Below the pieces are notes generated by a model that saw only the letters and a list, made by a program, of their open reading frames with translations, was not told the DNA's origin and ran no database searches. A stretch of DNA of 64,000 nucleotides from Russula earlei (lineage: Eukaryota > Basidiomycota > Agaricomycetes > Russulales > Russulaceae), in contig JAGFNK010000174.1 in assembly GCA_025769875.1 (NCBI GenBank), positions 34,046-98,045 on the forward strand, given 5' to 3'. Shown in pieces: positions 30,500 to 40,596 of this stretch (its first letter is position 1; each line of letters opens with the position of its first letter). A program made the translations under genes and the position numbers.

Positions 30500-33439
30500 A
30501 TGAGCGCCCCCACAGCAACCGCAAACGTCGCGCCCTCGAGAGGCAGCCATGCTCCCACCGTAGGAGCCGTGGGAAAAACTTACATGGGCGGCCAACACGG
30601 TTACGACGGACCACTCTTCGAAGGTGGCACAGTCGCGTACACACAATGGAAAGCTAATATAGAGGCACTGTTCAAAACAAACGGCCTGATGGAAATCATA
30701 AGAGGGACATACTCAAAACCGGACCCCAGCAATGACCCGAGCGGCTTCGCCGACTGGGAGCAGAAAGATCGCGAAGCACATGCCCACATTTTACTGACGT
30801 TAAACGGGCACGCTCTCGACACTGCCCTAGGCACTGCTGGAGCCAAACATACTTGGGACACACTCGAAAAACATTTTGCGAGGAAGGGCGAGCAACGCGT
30901 CGCACATTTACTTATGGACCTATACTGGGTCACGTTCTCTGAAACTGAACCCATGGCTCCTCAAATAATCCGACAGTTGCACGCCGCCCGAGCCCTCGAA
31001 AAATTCGGATACCCCATCGACGAGAAAACCCTCATATGGATGCTAATTCTCGCGCTACTGGAAAACATGGCCAAACTCAAGGCCACTCTTCACTCGACGC
31101 CGCCCAGCCTGCTTACAGCCGAGCACGTCACAGACTGCATCCTCCATGAGGAGCGTCGGATCCGACTGACCGGTGACGCAGCTACGACTCACATTGCAAA
31201 GGCAACCCAAATGAGAAAGAGCCGGGAAACGCAAAGCGAGAAAGGCACAACATCACAGTGCACTCACTGCAGACGCAGGGGGCACAATACACACAAATGC
31301 TGGAAAATTCACGGAAAACCGGAGGACAAAGCAGCAGCAGCTAGGACTGGCACGGGTGCGCACAACGCAGCGACGCCCACGACCACTGGGACCGGCACAA
31401 GCGCGCACATCACAGCGACGCCCATGCCCGCAATGACTGGCACGGGTGCGCACAACGCAGCGACACCCACGACCACTGGGACCGGCACAAGCACGCACAT
31501 CGTAGCGACGCCCGCAGCTCAGCTACCAGCCAGCGCTGCCATCGCATACGTCCCCACATCCGATAACAGCATCTCATTACATCTGGCAGTCGAAGATGAG
31601 CCGATCCGCGCGGCCACGACTCAGGAGCAGCTACGAGCCGCTGATCTCAGAGACAGCTGGCTCCTCGACTCTAGAACCTTGCGCATCATGACATCCCATC
31701 GTGATTGGTTCATACACCTCACCCCACTCGCATCACCCATTCTAGTTGCCTTAGGCAACAATAGTGCCATAACCGCCACCGGAACCGGGCAAATACGAGT
31801 CCGGATGCACGCAAACGGTGCGCGGAGTATCGCATTACTCCGCGACGTCCTGTACGTCCCGGACCTCAAAGGGAACCTCTTATCGGTCTCCCATTTTGTC
31901 CAACGTGGGGTGGCAGTGCAATTCCAGGGAGAGACATGTGGAATATACAACAAGAACCAATTGATATGTGAGGGAACATTACATGAAAGCTTGTACATCA
32001 TGGCCATGCAAACAGCCAAACCCGAGTCAGCGCGCACAGCGACGCTAGACCAATCCCTCGCGGAAGGCAGCCACAAATTTGAAGCTGCCCTTACTGCACG
32101 CACAATGGCCTCCAAGGCCTCCCTCGACACTTGGCACCAACGCGTCGGACACTCAGCTTCCGACCATGCAACACAAATGCTACAAAAAGAAATGGTCAAA
32201 GGCATAGAAACAAGCGAGACCCTGAAGACACCAGAAACGCGCGCTGACACCGCGTTAGACCGGGACCTCTCAGACACATGTGGGAAACCACCTACTAGAA
32301 CACCCCAGCTTTCCGACTGGGCAAAAACGGAACCGCGGGAACACGCCGGCGGGCTGAAGCGCAAATCGGAAGCGCCCCAGTACCTCCAACCGCACACCGC
32401 GCGCGTTGAGCCCACAACCGGCCAATGCTTGAAGACCCTCCGATTAGATGGAGGGGGCGATTACACCGGGCGAGAAGCACAAACATCCCTAGCTGAAAGG
32501 GGATATATGCATCAAATTAACACCCCGGGTACGCCACAACACATCAAAGTCGCAAAACACGCGACCCGGACACCTCTTAATAGGGTCCGGGCGACGCGGA
32601 CAGACACAAAACCGTCCACGCGCGCCTTGGATGACTTGACGCTCGAAGAGGCACGGAGCGGGGACAACCCCGACCCCTCTCAGCCGCATGTCCTCGGAAC
32701 GCGCGCGTCTGCACATGCCCCGGAGAAGAGTCCCACCACGCTGACCCGAAGGTCGCTGGTGCACACGTTCCCGGGCCACGCATATCACCAGCAGGCATAC
32801 AAGCCTGCACATCTCCCCACCCCCCACACCCTTCAACCCCGCGCCATCATATCCGACGAAGGGGGCCCCACATCGCGCATCAAGCGCGTGATCCTTAAAT
32901 TCGACGACGCAGTCGAAAGAGTCGAAAAAGGGGAAATGAGAGCGAAGTTGAGGGGGCGGCGAAGACGGAACCAGCGGACAACGCGGAACAACCGCCGCAC
33001 GCAAAGCCGCAAGGCGTCGGAGCAGAGGACCCCCTGCCTGCTCAGCCTGAAACAGGCAGACAACGCGGAGCAGGCGCCGCGCACCGAACCACAGGGCGTC
33101 ATAGTGGATGCGATTCCACCTGCTCAGCCTGAAACACCACAAAGTCAGCTCACAATTCACAAGGCAGAAGACTCACCTGCGCAATCCGCCACGGGACCAC
33201 CAAGCGCATCACACGCGCGCTCACACCCGACCAAGGCGACGAAGCGGAGGAGCCGAATGAAGGAGAAGCGGAAAAGGCATCGCATGCCAAACCGCAAGAC
33301 ACACAGCTGCAACGTGATAACAACGCACCTGAGGACCAAGCTTCCTCACAACCTGAAATGCGCCCAAAACGCGCCACTCGCACACCCGTCCATGACAAGG
33401 ACGCTCGCCATTCCCCCATCCCGCATGAGCACCGAATGA
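30500..33439 (+). CDS. Copia G1 gag with remnant protease and integrase, one long frame
   Basis: The 979-codon frame begins at ATG 30500, 69 nt after the 5' LTR. Residues about 1-250 are a UBN2-type gag (YTQWKANIEALFK, LEKHFARKGEQRVAHLL). CTHCRRRGHNTHKCW (about residue 253) is a CX2CX4HX4C knuckle. A Thr/Gly/Ala repeat follows. SWLLDSRTLRIMTSHRDWF (about residue 393) stands where DSGTS is expected, so the catalytic loop is altered. DTWHQRVGHSASDHATQML (about residue 545) is pre-integrase. LKTLRLDGGGDYTG (about residue 650) holds the second integrase Asp, but the first Asp region is deleted and the Glu site reads HIKVAKHA. From about residue 700 on, the frame is low-complexity and Arg/Pro-rich, and not like known pol. 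Gag could be functional; protease and integrase are not. Confidence 0.8.
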   Translation: MSAPTATANVAPSRGSHAPTVGAVGKTYMGGQHGYDGPLFEGGTVAYTQWKANIEALFKTNGLMEIIRGTYSKPDPSNDPSGFADWEQKDREAHAHILLTLNGHALDTALGTAGAKHTWDTLEKHFARKGEQRVAHLLMDLYWVTFSETEPMAPQIIRQLHAARALEKFGYPIDEKTLIWMLILALLENMAKLKATLHSTPPSLLTAEHVTDCILHEERRIRLTGDAATTHIAKATQMRKSRETQSEKGTTSQCTHCRRRGHNTHKCWKIHGKPEDKAAAARTGTGAHNAATPTTTGTGTSAHITATPMPAMTGTGAHNAATPTTTGTGTSTHIVATPAAQLPASAAIAYVPTSDNSISLHLAVEDEPIRAATTQEQLRAADLRDSWLLDSRTLRIMTSHRDWFIHLTPLASPILVALGNNSAITATGTGQIRVRMHANGARSIALLRDVLYVPDLKGNLLSVSHFVQRGVAVQFQGETCGIYNKNQLICEGTLHESLYIMAMQTAKPESARTATLDQSLAEGSHKFEAALTARTMASKASLDTWHQRVGHSASDHATQMLQKEMVKGIETSETLKTPETRADTALDRDLSDTCGKPPTRTPQLSDWAKTEPREHAGGLKRKSEAPQYLQPHTARVEPTTGQCLKTLRLDGGGDYTGREAQTSLAERGYMHQINTPGTPQHIKVAKHATRTPLNRVRATRTDTKPSTRALDDLTLEEARSGDNPDPSQPHVLGTRASAHAPEKSPTTLTRRSLVHTFPGHAYHQQAYKPAHLPTPHTLQPRAIISDEGGPTSRIKRVILKFDDAVERVEKGEMRAKLRGRRRRNQRTTRNNRRTQSRKASEQRTPCLLSLKQADNAEQAPRTEPQGVIVDAIPPAQPETPQSQLTIHKAEDSPAQSATGPPSASHARSHPTKATKRRSRMKEKRKRHRMPNRKTHSCNVITTHLRTKLPHNLKCAQNAPLAHPSMTRTLAIPPSRMSTE
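31346..31525 (+). repeat. 90-bp tandem duplication in G1 gag
   Basis: ACTGGCACGGGTGCGCACAA occurs at 31346 and again at 31436, a 90-bp period that keeps the frame (30 codons). The second unit is incomplete. The older copy G2 appears to have a shorter version of this region (about 44490-44350). Confidence 0.8.
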
Positions 33440-34390
33440 AACATACCGAGCAGGGAAACGCGGCACACAAAAATGTAGCCATTAACCCCAAGTCCTATGC
33501 TGAGGCGACAACCCATGCAGATTTTACCGAACGGGCAAAGGCGTGCAACAACGAGAAACGCGTGTCCGAAAACACTAGCGTCCTCAAAAGCGTGCCGCGT
33601 CCGCAGAACGGAGACGCAGCGGGGAAGCGAAGAGACCTTCCTAATAAAGAGGGGGTCAAACCACAAAAACCAAAAATGCAAGGCCCGCGTCATCACGCAG
33701 GGACTCACCTAAGTCGAGGACAACGACCCCGACGAAATCGTGCCACCAGAATACAGGCACTCCCTTGCACCCTGGCCCTTGCCGCAGAAAGGAGTCTAGC
33801 AGTCCATCAGATGGACAACAAGTCCACCCGCCTAAACGGAGAACTGACGGACGAGACCTTCTTGAAAGCGTGCCCAGGGAATAACCACCAATGCATGCGT
33901 GACCGCGCAACCCAGTACACCCGAGGTACGAGCGACCACCGCCCGACCTTCCAGCGCGACTCCGGCATCCAGCCGATCTCGGTCAGACACGTCGACCCCG
34001 ATTGGACCAGCAAAGCCCATTCTGGACTTCATCTTCATGTTGACAGGTGGGGCCATAAACTGGAGCCAAAAGAAGCAAGCCCCAGTTGCACCCTTGAGCA
34101 CCGAGGCAGAGCACACTGCGGGCGCACGCGCCGCCGAAGAAGCCGCCAGGCCGAGGCAACCACTCACTGGATTGGGCCAAAAGACCCATCTTCTCACAAT
34201 CCCTCATGTTCATGTCGACAACCAGCCGACCATCGCCATTACCAGGGAACCCCGAGTTCCACGACTGCACCAGAACACACTAAGAAGGGGAAATATCTGG
34301 TGTATTGACAAAAGGTCCCAGCCGCGAGAAGTACAAACGTCTTCACAATGGAGATGGGAGGGAACGCACACCACTCGGGCTGAGGGGGCA
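33440..34390 (+). pseudogene. Copia G1 RT and RNase H remnants
   Basis: The frames 33358-34308 and 33899-34411 hold scraps of pol. NPKSYAEATTHAD (about 33487) and LAAERSLAVHQMDNKS with LNGEL (about 33778-33846) are from RT, but the palm with YVDD is missing. FIFMLTGGAINWSQKKQAPV and PLSTEAEHTAGARAAEEAAR (about 34027-34150), then HVDNQPTIAI, are from RNase H. HPTFQ-like text and DPDWTS lie between. The deletion of the RT core is shared with G2. Confidence 0.8.
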
Positions 34391-34640
34391 TGTTGGACGT
34401 GCAGCCGCTAAGTGCCGCGCGAACGGACAATCCGGACCGTACGTGTAAATAATTAGAATAATTTAGTTATCGCGTTCGTTTCCTCAGTCTTTTACACACA
34501 AGACTGAGGTCAGTACTACACATTCCTTTACACTCCTTTAAAGCTAATACTGTACATAGCTATCATCCCTATAGGTTAGATAACTAACCAATACAGTCTT
34601 TTACACACAAGACTGAGCTATCATCCCTATAGCTCCAACA
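34391..34640 (+). repeat. 3' LTR of copia G1
   Basis: 250 bp, identical to the 5' LTR. It follows the purine tract at 34377-34390. Confidence 0.97.
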
Positions 34641-35238
34641 AAGACTTTAAACCAAGTGGTTGCTGAGGAGTACTTTGGAAGGAGAGTATTACAAATGGAC
34701 AGTCTGATGACTGCCATGCTACATTGGGGCTTATATACTGTGTACATGGTTGATTACAAAGAACAGGAACTATTCTAGACTCTTTGGTACCATCCAATAG
34801 GGTTGTAGAGGCTTAAACTTGCTTGTGTCAGATTTAGGGCTGACTGAGCATATTACTGATCATTGTGGAGCAAACAACACCATAATGATGTCACTGTGGA
34901 GTGTTTGGTGAGCAGATGATGTCAGTGTGGAGCCACTCAGTCAGCTATGATGTCATTGGAGCTGAATGATGTCATATGAGTTATGCAACAAGTCGTAGGA
35001 GTCCATGCTGCTGTTTTGGGTTCTTGGTGGCTGAGTGGCCATGTGGCTGCCATGTGGTGATTACTTGATTAGGAAATGGGTGTCTAGTCATGTCATAGTG
35101 CCATTGTGACAGTGATATCTTGTACCACAGGAAGAGTAGCCCATGAAATAGAAGTGGATTAACAATGCAAAGTGAGAGGGGTTTCTTTTGAGTGAAATTG
35201 GACAATATGTGGCCAGGACTCAGCCTTGGTTCACAACA

Positions 35239-35830
35239 ATGGGGTGAATGACAGACATTGTAGTTATGTCTTTGCTGGCAATGTCAGTGGTGGTCAAGAT
35301 GGAGTTGAGGGCACTGTTGTATGATTCTGGTAATGACCCCGTCACTATGTTAGCATAGTGTTTATCACTGACACTTTCACCCATGGCAGCTAGCTGCTTG
35401 CACATGTTGGCAGGCTCCTCAAAGTGCTTGCACATGTTGTCATCATCTCCACATCATGTGTTCTGGAGCTTTCTTCCTAAGTCAACAAGTAGGTTTCTAG
35501 ATCTTCCTTTAAAGATCCTCTTTAATTTGTCCCACATGTCTTGCATGCAGGTACTATCCTTGATGTGGTTGAACACTGTATCAGGCACAGGCATTGCAAC
35601 CATGTGCTTGACAATGGCCTCATCTGAGGCCCAACACATCTTGGGGGTTACACCCCCAATACTCCTGGCATCTCTGAGTAATTGACATGGAAGAGAGATG
35701 GTCTTGCATGCTGTGGGCATTCAATGCCCACATCATCTGGTCATGATTGGTGACCCAGTTCAAGCCACCTGCTGCCAGCTTTGTAATTGGAGTCCTAAAG
35801 TCCTTGCTCATGGTGCTCAGATAACACAAG
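35239..35830 (-). pseudogene. Copia element I gag, N-terminal part
   Basis: The frame starts MSKDFRTPITKLAAGGLNWV at 35813, followed by NHDQMMWALNAHSMQDHL, the usual start of copia gag. Decayed segments include CKQLAAMGESVSDKHYANIV and GSLPESYNSALNSIL (about 35390-35300), a UBN2-like pattern. Stops occur within. LTR-B inserted at 35238/29947, so the rest of gag is at 29946 and below. Confidence 0.75.
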
Positions 35831-36113
35831 GTAAATGCTAAGTGTTTCAAATGGGGTGCATACTGATTTATTGGGCATCTTCAGGGCCCATAACCTAATG
35901 AAGAAATAAGGGCAAAGGTCCAAGGGCATGATGGTCAGCGTGTGAGAGTGGGAGCTGAGAGAGGCACACAGAGGCATTTATGAGAACAAGACACGAGACT
36001 CTGTCTCTTTTTTTCTTAACTCTTTTGTGGCTTGTTTTCTGAGCTTTTTAAGTACATTTTGCATGCTTGTATGATATTTGTAAGTACTGATTGTAAGTTT
36101 TATGAGACAGTAA

Positions 36114-36654
36114 GGCCCCTTTTACCAACTGAGAATTCTTGAATCTTGAACTTGAACTTGGATTTTGGGATTTTCTGGGAGTGACAAGAATGACAGGTGT
36201 GATATAAGTGACATAATAAACTAATATGAGTCTATTTCAACTATGAGTTATTTTTTGGTGTGATTTGCATTCATGTGTGGGGTTTACATGTGATATGTAA
36301 AATATTTTTTCTAGCCCCCTCCTTCCACTCCTTCCAAGTGGGGTATGGCAAGCATGTCACTAAGGTAGAAATGTGTCACTGATGTGTGGGTGCACCTGTT
36401 TGTGCAACTTTTGTATGTGCAGCTCTGGTGCAAAAGGGGCTGCAAGCACCCAGATGTTGAGCTTGACTCCAAGTTTGATGCTGACACATCATGTGTAACC
36501 CCATGTATGTGAATATGCAAATCACAACAGAAAAGAAATCCATTATATACATCATATCACTTACATCACTCCTGTCACTCCTGTCACTCCTGGAAAATCC
36601 TGAAATCCAAGTTCAAGTTCAAGATTCAAGAATTCTTGGTTGGTAAAAGGGGCC
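36114..36654. mobile_element. Harbinger-type MITE 1
   Basis: 541 bp with inverted ends GGCCCCTTTTACCAAC and its complement, each followed by AGAATTCTTGAATC. It is homologous, in opposite orientation, to the MITE at 60544-61097. It shares the terminal plan of the Harbinger element at 9232. Flanks are TAA and TCA, not a perfect pair. The left flank is copia I LTR but the right flank is not. Confidence 0.85.
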
Positions 36655-36999
36655 TCATATTCAGTTCTTGACCGGTCAATTTTGAATGCTGATAGGGATG
36701 CCAAAGTTTGGTTCAGAACCTAGGTTTGAACCTTGAATGCCTGAACTGGACCTGTGGTTCTGGTTCAGTTTAGATCTGGTTCTGTCTTTCATCGGTGGGT
36801 TCAGTCACAGGTTCAGGGCTTCCAGGATTTATGTGAACTTGGTTTGATATATATTTTCATCTCAGTGCCTGTAATTCAATTGGAGTACAGTTTGAGTAAT
36901 TGAAGAAAGTACTTTTCTCCTCATTCCCTCCTAGCATGGCATCTGAGAATTGTGCTGTAGGTGCTGACAGCAAGCTGAAAGATGCAAATGATATTAGGT
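36655..36999. other. No gene; hAT-like end motifs possible
   Basis: TAGGGATGCCAAAGTTTGG near 36693 is followed by clustered GGTTCAGAACC, GGTTTGAACC and GGTTCTGGTTCAG words. This is like a hAT subterminal region, but no partner end was found. The rest is AT-rich. Confidence 0.3.
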
Positions 37000-38990
37000 G
37001 GTACTGTTTGACTCTGGTGAGGATGAGACACAGGGCAAGCGAGATTTTACAGCCATAAGCGTAGGGGACACGACTGGTTCTAGAGCAGCTGGCGAGGTGG
37101 CTGACGATACAGCGGACGGGGCTGACGTGCGAAGGGAGGGGCGATGTGTTGACGGAGGTGGAGGGATGGTGGGCAGCGAGCCCGGCTTGTGTGGCTGTCG
37201 CGCTGATTTCCTCCGGCCGCGGCGTCGAGGTCGTCTCCATAGTAGGTGACGGCGGCACGCGTGGACGATGGCGCGTGAACGGACAGGGAGGCGATGTGGG
37301 ACGTGGTGTGTGGCGCGATGTTGTCGTCGGCTGGGGCTTCTCCTGCGGTGGCGGCGTGGCGGCATCAGTGGATCGTTCTACGGGGCGGCGTTGCTGGGCT
37401 CAGGTCTGAGGCCTTGGTCTTCTTGGGTGGTGCTGGTGGCGTGAGGTGACGACGGTGCTTCGTTGCTGGTGTCGTGCGTGACTGAGGCTGATGCGGCGGG
37501 TGCTGAGACAGTGGCTGGGGGTGTGACCAAGGAGACGTGCAAAGCAGGGGCGACGACGGAATGCGCGACTGACAGAGGGGAGACGGCTGTGGGCGACGCG
37601 GGGGCGACGGCAGACGGCGGGGACAGAGCGTGGCTGGGACTAGGCCCGGAACAGCGACGGACGAGGCAACGGACGAGGCTGAGGGTGTGGAGGCGACAGC
37701 TGACTGAGCCGGGCCTGAGGCTACGAGTGCGGTGGGGGCCATTGGCAATGCTGAGGCCAGGATTGAGGGCGTGGAGGCTGTGTCTGATGCGGGCGGAGAG
37801 GAGATGAGTGAGGGCGCGGCAGTGGACGAGACTGGAATGGAGAGTGGAGGCAGTGGCGGCGCCTGGTGATACTACTACAACTGAGGGCGCGGGCGAGGCG
37901 ACGGCGGCTGGCGTAGACGTGGTGACGGGAGTGGGTGAAGCAGAGACGGCGGCTGGAGGAGTGGAGACACTCAAGGGTGACACGACTATAGACGGGGTTG
38001 GAGGTGCAGGGGCGAGAGGAGTAGGCGACATGGGGGCGATAATGGGCGACGCTGGACGTGCGGGAACGGCTGGGGCGACGGGAGCGGGAGTGGGCAATGT
38101 GAAGGTGATGGTGAGCGAAGGGTATTGCAAGTGCGAGTCGTTTTCGCCGCAAGAGTCGAGTTCGCGTTCCCACTGAATGTCGCGGGGGTCTTGAGAGAAG
38201 ATGTCGATTGCAGTCTTGAACACGTCCTGGAACTCGAAATAGATCTGTCGTCGTTCATCTATGCGCCAGGGGTCAGGGCGTCGGGAAATCATCTTGCGAT
38301 TGCCCGGATGGAGTCCGAGCCAAAACAGCTCGTCGCAATCTTCATGGGACAGGCTGTGCGCACGTACGAGGGGAGCGCATAACGCTCTGAAGTCCGAGTG
38401 GTATTGAAAGATATCTTCCCGGTCGCGCATACGAAGTCTTGATGAGGCGGCCACAAATCCTCGGATCTCCCAGTCATAGTAGTGGTCTGGAGTCGGCATG
38501 ATGGTGGGAGTGAGCGCGAGATGAAAGGGGGCGCAACTGATGGTGCGGGGGAGATGATAGGCGGAATGGAACGGGCGAGATGTGTCGGCGCTTGTAATGC
38601 TGGGAAGGAGGGCGAAGGATCCCGGAATGGAGGGGGGAGATGGGCGATGAGGGCTGGCCGCGACTCCGATCGCACTGGATGCGAGGGCTGGAAACCTGGG
38701 CTTAGGGTTGAAGGGACTGAGCTGGACTGAGCCCCGGGCTCGCTAATGTGATCAGCGCGTGGCGAAGGTGTTTTGAATTGGCGGAAGGTTGGCGTGGGCG
38801 ACAAGTGAGAGCGGAGGAAGTGAGGATGAAGGTGGGGATGCAGCTGACGGAAGGGTGAAGGATGCGGGACGATTAGAGAGAAAGGGAAAGAGTTGTCGAG
38901 ATGTGAGATGAGGGACGCGCGGCGTGTAGCGCAAGGCCGCTGGGGGGCTCAACGCTGTTTCGCGTGACTCGCCAGTGCTGCGATTGTGTC
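37000..38990 (-). pseudogene. L-type LTR-retroelement gag (Pro/Ala-rich)
   Basis: The best frame is minus 38499-37378 (373 codons). It starts MPTPDHYYDWEIRGFVAASS and runs through a compact domain with YHSDFRALCAPLV, DELFWLGLHPGNRKMI, FQDVFKTAIDIFSQDP and DIQWERELDSCGENDS. A long Pro/Ala/Ser/Thr-rich tail follows. Upstream (38804-38500) a Ser/Pro-rich frame joins after a shift. Downstream frames to 37000 are low in complexity. This is a basidiomycete retroelement gag-like protein, but I see no pol. Sequence is CpG-rich, so decay by CpG loss is slight. Similar degenerate gag lies at 46809-48760 and 52400-53008. Confidence 0.55.
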
Positions 38991-39109
38991 GACGCTTGAT
39001 GGGGTGCTTGCTCGTAGGACGGGTTGCCCGAGGCAACTGGACAAGGAAAATCAAAGAAACAAGGGGGGTCAGGTCAACTTGGATCAAAGCCTCACTGGGG
39101 CAGCCAGTT

Positions 39110-39465
39110 TGTAGCGCGCCAGGTCCGGGCACGCGGAATTCAGTGGGCTTGATCCGAGGGCGGGTACGGACAGAGAAGAACAGAGGGGAGCAAGCACCTC
39201 GCCCGCGGTTGTTTGGCTTCTTGGCTGTTGCAGGCAGACTGATGTGAGCGGCACAAAAGAGAATATTCTATTGCTCAAGTCCAAAGAGTAGCTAAGAAGA
39301 TTATATACAGAGAAGCATGAGGCATGATGAAAGGGAATCTAGACCAGGTGAGATAAAGAGATGATGTAAAGAAAGAGCATAAGGGAAAGTTAGAGGTACG
39401 CCCGACGTGTCGCGCATGCTGTGAGTACAAGTTATGCGATATACCGGGTCAGCGGACTCACATAA
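39110..39465 (-). repeat. LTR-L, 5' LTR of the L-type gag element
   Basis: On minus it runs from TGTGAGTCCGCTGACCC to GGCGCGCTACA (356 bp), with TATATAAT near 39300. Ends match LTR-L2 at 5773-6654. On minus the next bases read AACTGGCTGCCCCAGTGAGG, where a TGG start suits a tRNA primer site. The gag follows in the right orientation. No 3' LTR was found. Confidence 0.7.
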
Positions 39466-40350
39466 CTTATTGACCACTGAGTTGAGTTTTAGTGGAGTGT
39501 ATGATTTGTCACATATCAAACACATGAGAAACACATGAGCCAGAGGCTCAGAGCCATGCCGTTCGATCAGATTGGATTTCCTTCGGGCTCAACTGATTGT
39601 TAATTGGGCTGATCGTGTAGGGGGGACTTGCCAATGAGGTATAAATCCTTGCATATCTTAACTCTCCAGCTTCGTTCCTCTTCATTCCATACTTGGTGCT
39701 GGCTACCAAGAGAGTTTCTCTACTTTCATCACGACTTCCACAACTACCTTACTTCTAATTGACCGTCCCGTTCAAGGGTTCAATGCTCATTCCCTTGGTT
39801 TTTACCATTTTTGGCTTTGTTGTAGCCATCGCTCCGTCAATTGCACTGCCTTCAAGTAATCTTCCTGGGTGCCCCCACCCTTCCACTCCTGCTGCATCCC
39901 TCAAGTTGACCTTTACATTGCAGGGCCCCTAGTACATTCAATGACTTGCGGAAAAAGCATAATGGTAAGGAGTATAGACGTGCAGTGAGCCGGTATAAAG
40001 ATGCGAGGCGTCAATGGGACCGTGTGAAACAGCAGTTTGAGCTACCCAACCAGGAGTTGAATGAGGGGGCAAGGGTGGCTTCCAACCTGGCGAAAGACCC
40101 AGCAACTGGAAAGGATGCAGGGAAGGCAGAGAAAAATCTAAAGACCGCAGAGAAGGAAGGGTAAGAGGCAAAGGTGAAATAGGAGGTTCTAGGGCCATCA
40201 GTTTTGAAAGCAGTGAAATATACTATCCACTGATTTGACTCAGCTCACATTACAAATCATTTTAGAACAATTGATTGATTTGTCTCCCTCCCATCATAAA
40301 TCATACTGTAAACAAGCTGCAAAATTATGTCTATGGTGTAAGGTGGCATG
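39466..40350 (+). other. Possible small gene region; no known family
   Basis: A TATA-like GAGGTATAAATCC lies at about 39632-39644. ATG at 39783 opens a 49-codon frame with a hydrophobic signal-like start (MLIPLVFTIFGFVVAIAPSI) ending at TAG 39930. A candidate intron, GTAATC...TTGCAG, spans 39856-39923 (68 nt). A second open frame at about 39925-40164 is charged and helical (KKHNGKEYRRAVSRYKDARR), with a stop TAA at 40162. The phases of the two do not fit the simplest splice. CpG decay is weaker than in neighbours. It may be a host gene remnant or part of a repeat. Confidence 0.3.
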
Positions 40351-40596
40351 TGTTGGAGCTGTAGAATTATAGCTCAGTCTTGTGTGTAAAAGACAGTATT
40401 GGGTTAGTTAGCTAACCTGTAGAATTATAGCTATGTACAGTATTAGCTTTAAAGGAAGCTATAAAGGAATGTACTACTGACCTCAATCTTGTGTGTAAAA
40501 GACTGAGAGAAAACGAATGATAACTAGATTCAAATTATTTACACATACGGTCCAGATTGTCCATTTGTGCGGCACTACGTGGCTGCACATCCAACA
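40351..40596 (-). repeat. 3' LTR of copia G2
   Basis: About 246 bp, aligned with the G1 LTR. It starts TGTTGGAGCTG and ends CATCCAACA on plus. The purine tract on minus (CAGGCTGAGGGGGCG) lies next to it at 40597-40611. Confidence 0.9.

Larger units (their letters stand above)
30181..34640 (+). mobile_element. Copia G1, young, non-autonomous, 4.46 kb
   Basis: Two 250-bp LTRs that read identically throughout flank the element, and the target copies AAGAC (30176-30180 and 34641-34645) are perfect. A purine tract GGGCTGAGGGGGCA (34377-34390) precedes the 3' LTR. Gag with a CCHC knuckle is open, but pol lacks most of integrase and RT. CpG content is high, unlike the surrounding LTR-B. The features mark a very recent insertion of an element that cannot supply its own integrase or RT. 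Confidence 0.92.
29947..35238 (-). repeat. Solo LTR-B holding copia G1
   Basis: The pieces are 29947-30180 and 34646-35238, about 827 bp after removal of G1 and its TSD. It starts TGTCAAGACACATACTGC and ends TTCACAACA. Target copies are ATGAG (29942-29946) and ATGGG (35239-35243), one transition apart. Confidence 0.9.
19846..36113 (-). mobile_element. Copia element I, old, with large nested insertions
   Basis: Parts, in minus order, are: 5' LTR 36113-35899 (truncated), primer-site region near 35898-35882 (GGTTATGGGCCC), gag 35830-35239, CCHC and pol 29946-26322, pol end 20482-20400 and 3' LTR 20280-19846. LTR-B (29947-35238) and copia D (20483-26321) interrupt it. The element is rich in stops and CpG-poor. 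Confidence 0.8.

Noticed and set aside
31621..32415. 264-codon open frame on minus
   Set aside because: It lies antisense to the G1 gag-pol frame in CpG-rich sequence; it has no recognisable domain and is a shadow of the plus frame.
36693..36830. hAT element starting TAGGGATGCC
   Set aside because: No matching inverted end or 8-bp duplication was found, so only a weak note was kept.
37463..38382. Gly/Ala-rich plus-strand frames opposite the L-type gag
   Set aside because: They are antisense shadows of the Pro/Ala-rich gag tail.
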